Shown here: piece by piece, positions 1 through 8,911 of the stretch | Layout of the letters: every line of letters begins with the position of its first letter | Numbering within the stretch: the first letter of the stretch is position 1 | Position numbers and translations under genes: made by a program | The notes under the pieces: model-generated | What the model was told of the DNA's origin: nothing | The model's database searches: none | What the model saw: only the letters and a program-made list of their open reading frames with translations | Assembly (NCBI GenBank): GCA_003963145.1 | Contig: RXJJ01000005.1 | Span: 104,365-153,664 of the forward strand | Direction of reading: 5' to 3' | Origin: Bradyrhizobiaceae bacterium | Lineage (GTDB): Bacteria > Pseudomonadota > Alphaproteobacteria > Rhizobiales > Xanthobacteraceae | Length of the DNA: 49,300 nucleotides

Positions 1-348
1 ACCACATTATCCATGCGGCACTGGATAGCGGCACTTTTGAACGATTCCAACTCAAAACACGGACGCAAACTCAAAACACAAACTTAGACCAATGACTCAA
101 ACCCGCGAATTTGTCCGTTTCGCCTCCTCGCCCCACCATCCAAAACGTCGCACCCCAATCACGCGCACCCGAAGTGAGCGGCAATAGTTCAGAATGATTC
201 CAGACCAGTTCCGCTTCGTGTCTGAACTACCACGCTTCCCGCTGCATCAAGGCCTTTAGAGAAGTTCTACCGGCGAAAGCGATGATTCAACGAAAGCGAT
301 GGAATAAGCACCGAACACGAACTGCAAAAAAAGCTTGGGGCGTTATCG
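1..348. other. Intergenic region upstream of siderophore receptor
   Basis: No convincing gene is seen here. The stretch holds two inverted-repeat-like elements: one at 35-50 (TTTTGAACGATTCCAA) and one at 257-269 (TAGAG-AAG-TTCTA). The second resembles the iron control element bound by Irr in rhizobia and lies about 80 bases before the receptor start. A third similar element, TTTTGAACGGTTCTAA, occurs at 2706-2721. Assignment to Irr is inference from motif shape only. Confidence 0.5.
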
Positions 349-2652
349 GTGACTACGAAAATTCGGAATGTGCGGCGCGGCTGTTTGCTTGGCGCGGCAA
401 GTGCAATCACTCTTTCATTCGCAATCAACTCGCCGGTCTTCGCGCAAAACGCGCCTCAAGCTGCTCCGAATTCAACTGTCCTCAATCCCGTCATCGTGCA
501 GGGCGACACGCCCAAACGGGTCAAGAAGCCAGCGGCCCAGCGATCCGCCCGCATGCGCGCCTCAGGCACGGCACGCGGCACCGGACGCAGGGGCGATGAA
601 TCCGCCGCGGCAAGCGCCGGCGCGGGTCAGGGCCAGACAGCCCGCGGCCATGTCGATGGCTTCGTCGCCACGCGCAGCGGCACCGGCACGAAAACCGATA
701 CGCCTCTGATCGAAACGCCGGCCGCGATCTCCGTCGTCACGCAGGACCAGATTCAGGCGCAGGCGGCGCAGAGCGTTTCGCAAGCCGTCCGTTATGTGCC
801 CGGTGTCCGTGTCGACCCGGCAGGCGCAGACGCCCGCTTCGATCAGGTCTACATTCGCGGATTTCTGGCGGACAAATATCTCGACGGACTGAAACTCCTC
901 ACGGGCGGCTTTGCCTACAATATCGTCGATCCGTTCAACCTGGAGCGCATCGACGTGCTGCATGGTCCAGCGTCGATCCTCTATGGACAGGCCTCTCCAG
1001 GCGGTCTCGTCGATCTGGTCAGCAAGCGTCCAACCACCGACCCCTATCACGAGATATTCCTGTCGACGGGCAGCTATGGCCGCATTCAGGGCGGCGTCGA
1101 TCTGAGCGGTCCGCTCGATCAGAGCAAGGAATGGCTCTATCGCCTGACCGCGTCCGGCTTCAACGTCGGCAGCCAGGTCGATCATACCAGCTACGAGCGG
1201 GTTTCGATCGCTCCGTCGCTGACTTGGCGCCCGGACAACGACACAACAATCACGTTCCTTGGCACATATCAGAACGATCCGAAGGCCGGATTCTACAATC
1301 AGCTGCTGCCACGCGGCATCGGCACTGTTTTCGACAGCCCGTATGGCCGCATTCCGACAAGTTTCTATTCGGGAGAACCGAATTTCGATCAGACCAAACG
1401 CGAATATGGTTCAGTCGGCTATCTCGCTGAACATCGCTTCGACAATGTCTGGACCGTCCGGCAGAACCTTCGCTACACCGACAACGATACTTACACACAG
1501 CTGGTCTATCCGGCGACCAATCAGACCAACCCTACCAGCATAGCCCGCAGTGCGTTCTGGACTGGCGAGACCTTGCAAAGTTTCCAGGTCGACAATCAGG
1601 CGGAGGCGAAGTTTTCGACCGGCCCGTTCCAGCACACGGCGTTATTTGGCGTTGACTACCTCACGGGCACGGATTCAACGCGCGGAGGATATAGTACCGG
1701 CAACGTTGGATCGATCAACGCGTTCAATCCGGTGTATGGCATCAGTGTTCCGCCGATGCCGCTCAGCTCCAGCAACAAGCAGACCTACGATCAGGCCGGC
1801 GTCTACACGCAAGACCAGATCAAATTTGACCGCTGGGTCGCCTTGCTCGGCATTCGCCACGACCAGGCCGACTCTCGCACGACCAACCAGCTGAGCGGTG
1901 CAGAGACTCCAACTTCGGACCACGCCACGTCAAAGCGTGCGGCGCTGCTGTATAAATTTGATAACGGCATTTCGCCGTATATCCAGTACACGGAATCGTT
2001 TCAGCCGATCATCGGAGCGTCGCAACGGACAGCCAACCCCTTTAAACCGACCACCGGAAAGCAAGAAGAAGTCGGCATCAAGTACCAACCGGACTCAAAA
2101 ACTCTCATCACGGCCGCAGTCTATGAGTTGAAGCAGCAGAATGTCGTGATCCAGGATCCAAACGATCCGACAAATCGCATTCAGACGGGAGAAATCCGCT
2201 CACGCGGCGTCGAGTTCGAAGCCAAGAGCGAAATCAACCGCAACCTTACGGTGCTCGCATCTTACACATACATGGACCTTCTCAATACCAACGCGGCTCC
2301 AGCCGCGCTCGGTCACCGGCCGATCGGCATGCCTGCAAATTCTGCTGCGGGATGGGCTGACTATACTTTTCACGGGGGCGCACTCGACGGGTTCGGAATT
2401 TCGGGCGGCGTCCGTTATATCGGCGAGACTTATGGCGATACTGCCAACACGTACAAAGTCCCCGCCGTCACCTTGGTCGATGCCGGGTTGCACTATGACC
2501 TTGCGGGCCTAGGGCGACAGTTCAAGGGTTACAATCTGCAGGTCAACGCAACCAACCTGTTCGACAAAACCTATGTCTCAGTCTGTCAGGATTATGGCTG
2601 TTACTACGGGCTGCGGCGGGAAGTGATCGCGACACTGCGCTACAAGTGGTGA
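349..2652 (+). CDS. TonB-dependent siderophore receptor
   Basis: This is an outer-membrane gated barrel that takes up ferric siderophores using energy from TonB-ExbBD. The 767-residue length fits the siderophore receptor family. A signal peptide spans about residues 1-33, ending VFAQ. A basic, Ala/Arg-rich low-complexity stretch covers about 55-100, and the plug domain (DTPLIETPAAISVVTQDQI onward) is followed by a long beta-barrel. The chain ends in the aromatic residue of TLRYKW, as outer-membrane barrels usually do. The start is a GTG; it is kept because it gives a complete signal peptide. The PepSY-type membrane gene downstream is a common partner of such receptors. The ligand cannot be told from sequence. 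ICE-like repeats upstream suggest iron control. Confidence 0.93.
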   Translation: MTTKIRNVRRGCLLGAASAITLSFAINSPVFAQNAPQAAPNSTVLNPVIVQGDTPKRVKKPAAQRSARMRASGTARGTGRRGDESAAASAGAGQGQTARGHVDGFVATRSGTGTKTDTPLIETPAAISVVTQDQIQAQAAQSVSQAVRYVPGVRVDPAGADARFDQVYIRGFLADKYLDGLKLLTGGFAYNIVDPFNLERIDVLHGPASILYGQASPGGLVDLVSKRPTTDPYHEIFLSTGSYGRIQGGVDLSGPLDQSKEWLYRLTASGFNVGSQVDHTSYERVSIAPSLTWRPDNDTTITFLGTYQNDPKAGFYNQLLPRGIGTVFDSPYGRIPTSFYSGEPNFDQTKREYGSVGYLAEHRFDNVWTVRQNLRYTDNDTYTQLVYPATNQTNPTSIARSAFWTGETLQSFQVDNQAEAKFSTGPFQHTALFGVDYLTGTDSTRGGYSTGNVGSINAFNPVYGISVPPMPLSSSNKQTYDQAGVYTQDQIKFDRWVALLGIRHDQADSRTTNQLSGAETPTSDHATSKRAALLYKFDNGISPYIQYTESFQPIIGASQRTANPFKPTTGKQEEVGIKYQPDSKTLITAAVYELKQQNVVIQDPNDPTNRIQTGEIRSRGVEFEAKSEINRNLTVLASYTYMDLLNTNAAPAALGHRPIGMPANSAAGWADYTFHGGALDGFGISGGVRYIGETYGDTANTYKVPAVTLVDAGLHYDLAGLGRQFKGYNLQVNATNLFDKTYVSVCQDYGCYYGLRREVIATLRYKW

Positions 2653-2705
2653 CGGGCAAGCGGACGGCGGAACCGGCCGGTTCGTAACCTCAGGCCGTTT
2701 GCCGA

Positions 2706-2721
2706 TTTTGAACGGTTCTAA
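2706..2721. promoter_or_regulatory. Possible iron-responsive (Irr/ICE-like) element
   Basis: TTTTGAACGGTTCTAA is an imperfect inverted repeat about 100 bases before the PepSY gene start. It is nearly the same as the element at 35-50 upstream of the receptor. It resembles the rhizobial Irr-bound ICE. The similarity is by eye and the regulator is inferred. Confidence 0.35.
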
Positions 2722-2822
2722 CTGTTCGTGTGCTTGCCACATTCTATTGACTGCAATCGCCCTCGTCTGTCTGCACAGTGCGTGCTAATCGCTTGATCCA
2801 TGAGCCCGTTCAAAGATCCCGC

Positions 2823-4019
2823 ATGACACGTCTCGCTCTTCGCCGCTGGTTCTGGCTTCACAAATGGACCAGCCTGATCTGCACGGTGTTCCTGCTGATT
2901 ATCTGCATCACGGGCCTGCCGCTGGTGTTCCGCGACGAGATCGGCGACTGGCTCGACGACAGCCTGCCCTACGCCTCGGTGCCGGACGGCTCCCCGACCG
3001 TCAGCCTCGACGGTCTCGTCGCAAAAAGCCGCGAAATGTATCCGGGCCAAACCGTCATCTCGGCTTTCATTGACGATGACGAGCCGAAGATCGTGATGAC
3101 CATGGCGCCGTCATGGGATGCCTTCACGGCCAATCGCAAGTCCGCACACTGGATCAAGTTCGACTCGCATACGGGCCAGATCCTGAAACAGTCGAAGCCC
3201 TTTGATGAAGACGGGCCGAGCTTCCTTGGAATCATGTTATCCCTGCACCGCGATCTGTTTGCCGGGTTGCCCGGCGAACTGTTTCTCGGTGCGATGGGCC
3301 TGCTGTTCGTGATTGCCGTCGTTTCCGGCGTCGTCGTCTACGGACCCTTCATGCGGAAACTCGATTTCGGCACCGTGCGGACACAACGCTCGCCGCGGCT
3401 GAGGTGGCTCGACCTGCACAACATGATCGGCGTCATCACGCTGGCGTGGCTGATGGTCGTCGGGTTGACCGGTGTCATCAATGAACTGTCCACGCCCCTG
3501 TTCGGTCTGTGGCAACAGACCGACGTCAAGGCCATGCTCGCGCCGATGCGCGGCAAACCCGTTCCGGCCGAGTCTGAACTGAGCTCACCGCAGGCGGCCT
3601 ACGACACCGTCCAGGCGGCACTCCCGGATATGATCGCGACCAGCGTGGTCTTCCCCGGCTCGCCGTTCGGATCGCCCTATCACTTTCTCGTCTGGACCAA
3701 GGGCAAGGAGCCTTTGACAGCGCGCCTGTTCAGCCCCGTGCTGGTGGATGCGCGCACCGGCGTACTGACAACGATCGTGACTATGCCGTGGTATCTGCGC
3801 GCGCTGGAAGTATCGCGGCCGCTCCATTTCGGCGACTATGGCGGCCTGCCGCTGAAGATCATCTGGGCGCTGCTCGACATCGCGACCATCACGGTGCTCG
3901 GCAGCGGCGTCTATCTGTGGCTGTCGCGAAAGTCCTCGCCCTTCGCCGAGGCCGAAGCCGAGCTGATGGAAAGCAATGCTGCCGCGCCGTCCTCGCTCGC
4001 CGGTCAGGCGGCGGAATAA
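2823..4019 (+). CDS. PepSY-associated TM helix protein, putative siderophore reductase-type
   Basis: An inner-membrane protein of 398 residues in the PepSY_TM family, which sits beside TonB siderophore receptors and is thought to help release or reduce iron at the cytoplasmic membrane. Four membrane segments are visible: near residues 17-37 (after RRWFWLHKWTSL), about 155-175, about 205-225 and about 350-370. The RWxWxxHKW opening is typical of the family. The ATG at 2823 is chosen over a GTG at 2778 because the protein then begins directly with this conserved motif. It lies 170 bases after the receptor, so it is either in the same operon or under its own ICE-like element. Confidence 0.85.
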   Translation: MTRLALRRWFWLHKWTSLICTVFLLIICITGLPLVFRDEIGDWLDDSLPYASVPDGSPTVSLDGLVAKSREMYPGQTVISAFIDDDEPKIVMTMAPSWDAFTANRKSAHWIKFDSHTGQILKQSKPFDEDGPSFLGIMLSLHRDLFAGLPGELFLGAMGLLFVIAVVSGVVVYGPFMRKLDFGTVRTQRSPRLRWLDLHNMIGVITLAWLMVVGLTGVINELSTPLFGLWQQTDVKAMLAPMRGKPVPAESELSSPQAAYDTVQAALPDMIATSVVFPGSPFGSPYHFLVWTKGKEPLTARLFSPVLVDARTGVLTTIVTMPWYLRALEVSRPLHFGDYGGLPLKIIWALLDIATITVLGSGVYLWLSRKSSPFAEAEAELMESNAAAPSSLAGQAAE

Positions 4020-4045
4020 ACGGGCAGGCAATAAACGGAACAGGG

Positions 4046-4258
4046 ATGACCGCGCGGCGCTCCTTCAACATGATCTGGCGATGGCCGGCGGCCCTGGCCG
4101 CTCTCGTGATGTTTGGTTTGCTATCCGCCCTGCTCGGCCAGGGCGGAATCTGGTGGCCACTGTCATGGATCGCGCTTGCTGTCCCGCTGGCCGTGATCGC
4201 GGTTTGCATATGGCGCAGTTATCGCGTGCCGGAGATAGGTGAACGATCCGGGCCTTAA
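4046..4258 (+). CDS. Small inner-membrane protein following the PepSY gene
   Basis: A 70-residue protein with two hydrophobic segments (about residues 11-30 and 36-57) and a polar C-terminus. The ATG at 4046 follows a Shine-Dalgarno-like GGAACAGGG and begins 26 bases after the PepSY stop, so it is almost certainly co-transcribed. Small two-helix proteins often close siderophore receptor/PepSY operons. No specific function is recognised; an accessory role in the iron-uptake unit is inferred from position only. Confidence 0.65.
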   Translation: MTARRSFNMIWRWPAALAALVMFGLLSALLGQGGIWWPLSWIALAVPLAVIAVCIWRSYRVPEIGERSGP

Positions 4259-4417
4259 AGCCGCCGGCCACGCCCGGAGAAAACCGCCGACAGGCGAACG
4301 CCGCTAGCCCAAATACTGGACCTGACAAGGCTACGGTTATGCGGCCCTTCCGGGCCGTGTCCAACATTGGACTTGGACTTTTGAAATGCTAGCTTCCAAC
4401 CTCTTGAGGGGGCACCG

Positions 4418-5131
4418 ATGACTGCAGATTCCGAGTTGACAAAAGTTTTCGATATGCGCGCAAACGCCAACGAAAACTATCCGTCGAGGCTCATCACGAA
4501 TATAAACACGCAAACCGTCGAGACATTCGTTCGTTTTAACTGCCAAAGATACGCGGAGTTCGGCGTCAACCTTGGATCGACCGCCCTGGAAATCGCCCGT
4601 CACCTCGGCGGCAAAGGCGAGATCTACCTGTTCGATTTTCAATACAACGTTGACTATGTCGATGAGCTTCTGCGCGCCAACGGCTTCACCAATGTTCGCA
4701 AGTTTGGGTCGAGCACGAAACTACTCGACAGTTACAATTGGCCGCTCTCGAACCTGATCAAAGACAATTCCGAGCCGTTATTCGATTATTGCTTTATCGA
4801 CGGAGCACACGTCTGGAATATTGACGCTCTAACCTTTTTCCTGGCGGACAGGCTGCTTGCTGTCGGAGGCCTTGTCGACTTCGACGACTATGACTGGAGC
4901 CTTGGAACATCTCCCACGTTGGCCCCGAATATTTTTCCAAGGACAGCAGAGTTTTATACCGATGAGCAGATTGCCGATCAGCAAGTGAAGCGGGTCGTCG
5001 ACCTGCTCGTGAAAACCAGCCCGCGATACGAAGTCGTCATCGAGAACAAGATTTACCGGAAAATTGCGCATGACGGCGCTGGGCAAAAAACGCTCCGCCC
5101 ATCCCTTTGGCAGAGACTCCTGGGCCGCTAG
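4418..5131 (+). CDS. Class I SAM-dependent methyltransferase-like protein
   Basis: A 237-residue soluble protein with a Rossmann-type methyltransferase layout. Strand 1 reads RYAEFGVNLGSTALEIARHL (SAM-binding glycine region), strand 2 EIYLFDFQ with the acidic residue that usually binds ribose, and strand 4 FDYCFIDGAHVW, the DGAH signature of the Methyltransf_24 group. A Shine-Dalgarno GAGGGG precedes the ATG. It is followed by an ATP-grasp gene on the same strand. The substrate is unknown; the neighbourhood suggests a surface glycan or a small peptide-like modification. Confidence 0.7.
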   Translation: MTADSELTKVFDMRANANENYPSRLITNINTQTVETFVRFNCQRYAEFGVNLGSTALEIARHLGGKGEIYLFDFQYNVDYVDELLRANGFTNVRKFGSSTKLLDSYNWPLSNLIKDNSEPLFDYCFIDGAHVWNIDALTFFLADRLLAVGGLVDFDDYDWSLGTSPTLAPNIFPRTAEFYTDEQIADQQVKRVVDLLVKTSPRYEVVIENKIYRKIAHDGAGQKTLRPSLWQRLLGR

Positions 5132-5196
5132 CTGATTATTGGGCCACTCATTGCAGATACGACACTCAAGATTATCGGAATAAAGGTCCGATCGAT

Positions 5197-6156
5197 ATGT
5201 GGCCGTTCACCGGAGCTGGATTTCACAAACTTGATAAACACGCCGACAGCTTGAAGAAGCGGGCCCTTAAGTTGAAAAAGCTCGGCGTCGGCAGGTTCAA
5301 GCTCGGCCGACTGCTCGTCGACCTGCTTCTGTTTCCGTCCGATGTCCGCCTTGTTTATCGCGGCTTTGTACACTTTCACAAGCGCGAGCCCAAACTGATT
5401 AAACCACGGACCTTCAGCGACAAGATCCAGGCATGGAAGCTGCTGGGCCGGAAGGATAGACATTCAGTTTATTCGGATAAGCTTGCCGCTCGCGACTTCA
5501 TCAGGAGAGTATGTGGCGACCTTGTACGCATCCCCCGCCTGATCTGGGTCGGCGAGGATTTAAGTCTTGCCAGATCGATCGCGCTGCCGAAAAAATTCGT
5601 CATAAAGCCGAACCACACCTCGGGCGATATCATCATCGTTGAGGATGTCGACAATTTTGACTGGGAAGAGGCCATCGGAAAATCGAAAGCCTGGTTAGCC
5701 CGGGATTTCTCCTTCAATGTCGGAGACTGGGTCTGCCGGTGGATCAAACCGCAGGTCTTTATCGAGGAGTTTCTCGGAGACTCAAATGGAATCGTGCCGC
5801 CCGATTACAAATTTTTTTGTTTTAACGGCACCGTCCATTTTATCGAAGTTGACTACGGCCGTTACCGGAATCTTGCCCAGGCGTTTTACAACACCGATTT
5901 TCAGCGGATGCCCGTCTATTACGGACATCGCAGCCGTTCCAAATCCTACGAAGGCGACGCCATAAAGCCGAAGAACCTCGAATCGATGATAAGGATCGCG
6001 GAGATGCTGTCGAAGGGCGAGCCATTTCTGCGGATTGACATGTACGACGGAGAAAAACCCATTATGGGGGAAATCGGGGTCCATCCCCACTCCGGCTACG
6101 CGGCCTTTGAGCCTGCCGACTGGGACCTGCTTTTTGGCTCCTTATGCGGGCGATAG
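5197..6156 (+). CDS. TupA-like ATP-grasp family protein
   Basis: A 319-residue protein resembling the ATPgrasp_TupA family, named for an enzyme of teichuronopeptide synthesis that joins amino acids to a cell-surface polymer. Visible motifs are TFSDKIQAWKL near the N-terminus, the ATP-binding lysine segment KKFVIKPNHTSGDIIIV, FIEEFLG, DYKFFCFNG and the C-terminal FLRIDMYDGEKPIMGEIG with acidic metal ligands. The ATG at 5197 has AAAGG eight to nine bases upstream; a TTG at 5107 would overlap the methyltransferase end and is less likely. A ligase role acting on a glycan or peptide is inferred from the family. Confidence 0.8.
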   Translation: MWPFTGAGFHKLDKHADSLKKRALKLKKLGVGRFKLGRLLVDLLLFPSDVRLVYRGFVHFHKREPKLIKPRTFSDKIQAWKLLGRKDRHSVYSDKLAARDFIRRVCGDLVRIPRLIWVGEDLSLARSIALPKKFVIKPNHTSGDIIIVEDVDNFDWEEAIGKSKAWLARDFSFNVGDWVCRWIKPQVFIEEFLGDSNGIVPPDYKFFCFNGTVHFIEVDYGRYRNLAQAFYNTDFQRMPVYYGHRSRSKSYEGDAIKPKNLESMIRIAEMLSKGEPFLRIDMYDGEKPIMGEIGVHPHSGYAAFEPADWDLLFGSLCGR

Positions 6157-6215
6157 AAACCCGCCAAGGACTTGTTGAATACATCGTCACATCTGATGGA
6201 CATATGAGTTGGGGA

Positions 6216-8042
6216 TTAAGAAGCGCCGTCCCCTGTTTGCTTCGCGCCGGGAAAAAGTGGCGTAACCTTGTTGGCTTCACGCTGTTGCAGCCTGAAGAAC
6301 GCCGCATAACGGCCATTTCGTTCAAGAAGTTCATCGTGCTGGCCCGTTTCGACAGCAAGCCCATCCTCGATAACCAGAATCTGGTCTGCATGCATAATGG
6401 TGTGCAGCCGGTGCGCAATGATGATGGTGGTTCGGCCACTACAAAGATGCGCGATCGCTTCCTGGACCAGTTTTTCAGATTCGGAATCCAGTGCCGCAGT
6501 TGCTTCATCGAGCAAGATAATTGGCGCATTCTTGATCAACGCGCGGGCGATCGCAACACGTTGACGCTGGCCGCCGGAAAGCTGCGTCCCGTGCTCACCA
6601 ACGGGCGTATCGTAGCCTTGCGGGAAGCTTAAAATAAAATCGTGGGCATAGGCCGCTTTGGCGGCAGCAACAATTTCATCATCCGTTGCATGTGATTTTC
6701 CGAAAGCGATATTCTCGCGAACGGTACCACGGAAGAGATAAACATCCTGTCCGACATAGGCTGTTTGGCCGCGTATAGAACCCCGCGAACAATCTGCAAT
6801 GTTCTGACCGTCGATTAGAATTTCTCCTCCGCTTACGTCGTAGAATCGCAGCAGAAGCGACAGAATCGTGGACTTTCCCCCACCCGATGGACCAACCAGA
6901 GCCGTAATTTTGCCGGGCGGGGCAACAAAATTCATTTCCTTTAAAACCGGATGGTCTCCCCTGTAAGAAAACATGACATTCCGAAATTCGATTTGGGCGT
7001 TCGATAATTTCAGCGCCGGCTTGCTGCTGTCGTCCGGTTCCGATGCGGGCCCGTCAACGATCTCGAGCAGCATTCGCGCACCGATCAAAAGGCCGCTCAG
7101 ATCGATATTGACTCGTGCCAGTCTCTTGGCAGGTTCGTAGGCGAGCAAAAACGCGGTAATAAAGGAAAAAAACTGGCCAGGCTCTGCGTTTGTCGTGATG
7201 ACGCGATAACCGCCGTACATCAGCGCCGAAGCGATTGCCACGCCGCCGAGCACTTCCATCAATGGACCGGATCGATTCGATATTCGCGCCATTTTGTTGG
7301 CATGAAATTCCACGGCGGCGATGCTGCGGTCGACGCGCTCCTTCATTTCATGCTCAAGCATGAAGGCTTTTACGGTTCGTATGCCCTGCAGCGATTCCTG
7401 CACCGTCTCCATGATGCTCGCGCTGCTGATGAACTGGCTTCTGGCCAATTGCTTGACTCGTTGTATGATCTTGCGAACGAAGAGAAACAATGGCGGCACG
7501 ACCACCAGGCACAACAGCGATAATACAGGGTCCTGGGACACCATCACGACAACCAGACCAATCAGCGAAAAGAAATCTCTTCCGACGGTTGTAATGACCA
7601 AGGATAAAACCTGGGTAATCGAAGAAGCGCCGGCTGAAAGCCTGTTTAAATATTCAGATGAATGAGACCGGGAATAAAACCCAACGCTCTCCTGCATCAG
7701 TTTCGCAAAAAGCTTGCGCTGATTATGCGCGAGAATGGCATTGCTGATCCGGGACAGGATCACTGATTGCCAATAAATGGCGAGACCTTTGACAGTGAAA
7801 AGTCCGATGATGATCGCCGAGAGCGTAACGATGCCGCTGACGCTGCGATAGATGTAGGCCTGGTTGATAACCTTGCCGAACAGATAGGCCGTTCCAGCTC
7901 CCGCACCCGATCCCGCCGCCATCAGGATGAGCACAAGCAGATAACGCCGCCAATACGTTGCTCCCTGCTCGGCGACCAGCCTCTTGATAAGCCGATACGC
8001 GCCGTAGGGATCGTCGGTAATTTTTCGAGGACTTGGTCTCAT
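6216..8042 (-). CDS. ABC exporter, fused permease and ATPase (MsbA-like)
   Basis: A 608-residue half-transporter that exports lipids or lipid-linked glycans. The N-terminal part (about residues 30-320) holds the six-helix membrane domain. The C-terminal ATPase shows Walker A GPSGGGKST at about 384-392, signature LSGGQRQR at 488-495, Walker B IILLDEATAALD at 508-519 and the switch histidine at about 544. The length matches MsbA-type exporters. It is convergent with the ATP-grasp gene and lies 54 bases downstream of the FkbM gene, with which it probably forms an operon. The cargo is likely a surface glycan made by the neighbouring glycosyltransferases, an inference from context. Confidence 0.93.
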   Translation of the reverse strand: MRPSPRKITDDPYGAYRLIKRLVAEQGATYWRRYLLVLILMAAGSGAGAGTAYLFGKVINQAYIYRSVSGIVTLSAIIIGLFTVKGLAIYWQSVILSRISNAILAHNQRKLFAKLMQESVGFYSRSHSSEYLNRLSAGASSITQVLSLVITTVGRDFFSLIGLVVVMVSQDPVLSLLCLVVVPPLFLFVRKIIQRVKQLARSQFISSASIMETVQESLQGIRTVKAFMLEHEMKERVDRSIAAVEFHANKMARISNRSGPLMEVLGGVAIASALMYGGYRVITTNAEPGQFFSFITAFLLAYEPAKRLARVNIDLSGLLIGARMLLEIVDGPASEPDDSSKPALKLSNAQIEFRNVMFSYRGDHPVLKEMNFVAPPGKITALVGPSGGGKSTILSLLLRFYDVSGGEILIDGQNIADCSRGSIRGQTAYVGQDVYLFRGTVRENIAFGKSHATDDEIVAAAKAAYAHDFILSFPQGYDTPVGEHGTQLSGGQRQRVAIARALIKNAPIILLDEATAALDSESEKLVQEAIAHLCSGRTTIIIAHRLHTIMHADQILVIEDGLAVETGQHDELLERNGRYAAFFRLQQREANKVTPLFPGAKQTGDGAS

Positions 8043-8096
8043 AGACGTCCCACTTTTTCGGATCCCTCAAGGGGTGCGTAGCGATGCTTGGTTGCT

Positions 8097-8897
8097 TCAG
8101 AACTCCGGGTTGGACGTCCCTTGGCGGGTATCAGATATATCTGGGTGTCGGCGTATCACGACATCATAAGGATAGAAACCGGCGTTTTTCGGCCAGTCCA
8201 GATCTGGCACGCTGACAAGCTTTTCTTTCTCCACGTCGAAAGCTTCAATGGCAAATTGCTCCGAGATCCACTTCTTGTCGGCCGAGGAAAGATGCGCCAC
8301 TTCGATATAGGCGGCAAAATCCCGGAAATGGTCCAGTAGCGGCAGCAACCCTAACAGCGCTTTTGCTTCATATCCTTCGACGTCGATTTTCAAAATGACC
8401 TTTGCGGCATCGACGTCGTGGCATTCGGCTCGGATAATCTTTTCAAGTGTTGTTGTCCTGACGACAGCGTCCGCCTTTTCGTCGACAAGGCGAACCGTTC
8501 CGGACCAATCCCGGGTGATGAGGAGATTCGACTTCCCCTCCCGATCGGAAACCGCGGTTTCATAGATTTTGACCTCACCGATCCGGCGCAGGGTTTTCCG
8601 CAGATAAGGCAGAATCTCCCTGTTAGGCTCGATGGCAATGATTTTCGCATGCTCGGGCAATCCGCCGTTGGCAAGCATCTCGCCATAGTTTGCACCGACA
8701 TCCAGCACGCAGGTCCAATCCGCACTGCGCAGCAAGCCTTGCCATATATTCAGGGCGGGAGGGTTATAATTCCCCTTTGTCTCGAGAAGTTTTTGACCGC
8801 GCCCGTCGCTGGGGTTGACGTAGATGCGCATTCCGCCCGCCGTAACGGCATAAGCGGCGTCGTTGATCCGAAACAGTGCGGAAAGTTTCCGAAACAT
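8097..8897 (-). CDS. FkbM family methyltransferase
   Basis: A 266-residue SAM-dependent O-methyltransferase of the FkbM family, often found in polysaccharide and O-antigen clusters. Motifs are VLDVGANYGEM (SAM glycine loop), IIAIEPNREILPYL (acidic end of strand 2), and LKIDVEGYEAKALLG, the KIDVEG signature of the family. The ATG at 8897 is preceded by AGGTGA. A GTG at 8912 would overlap the stop of the upstream giant gene (TAGTG) and cannot be excluded. The gene is co-directional with the giant glycosyltransferase gene and the ABC exporter, so it probably methylates a sugar in the same product. Confidence 0.88.
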   Translation of the reverse strand: MFRKLSALFRINDAAYAVTAGGMRIYVNPSDGRGQKLLETKGNYNPPALNIWQGLLRSADWTCVLDVGANYGEMLANGGLPEHAKIIAIEPNREILPYLRKTLRRIGEVKIYETAVSDREGKSNLLITRDWSGTVRLVDEKADAVVRTTTLEKIIRAECHDVDAAKVILKIDVEGYEAKALLGLLPLLDHFRDFAAYIEVAHLSSADKKWISEQFAIEAFDVEKEKLVSVPDLDWPKNAGFYPYDVVIRRHPDISDTRQGTSNPEF

Positions 8898-8911
8898 ATC
8901 ACCTGAACGCA

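Noticed and set aside
1-348. Plus-strand 105-codon frame running from 282 into the receptor gene
   Set aside because: It overlaps the receptor gene in another frame and gives an Arg/His-rich product with no pattern.
562-1185. Minus-strand frame of about 200 codons inside the siderophore receptor
   Set aside because: It is the complement of a strongly supported receptor gene; long antisense frames are common in GC-rich DNA.
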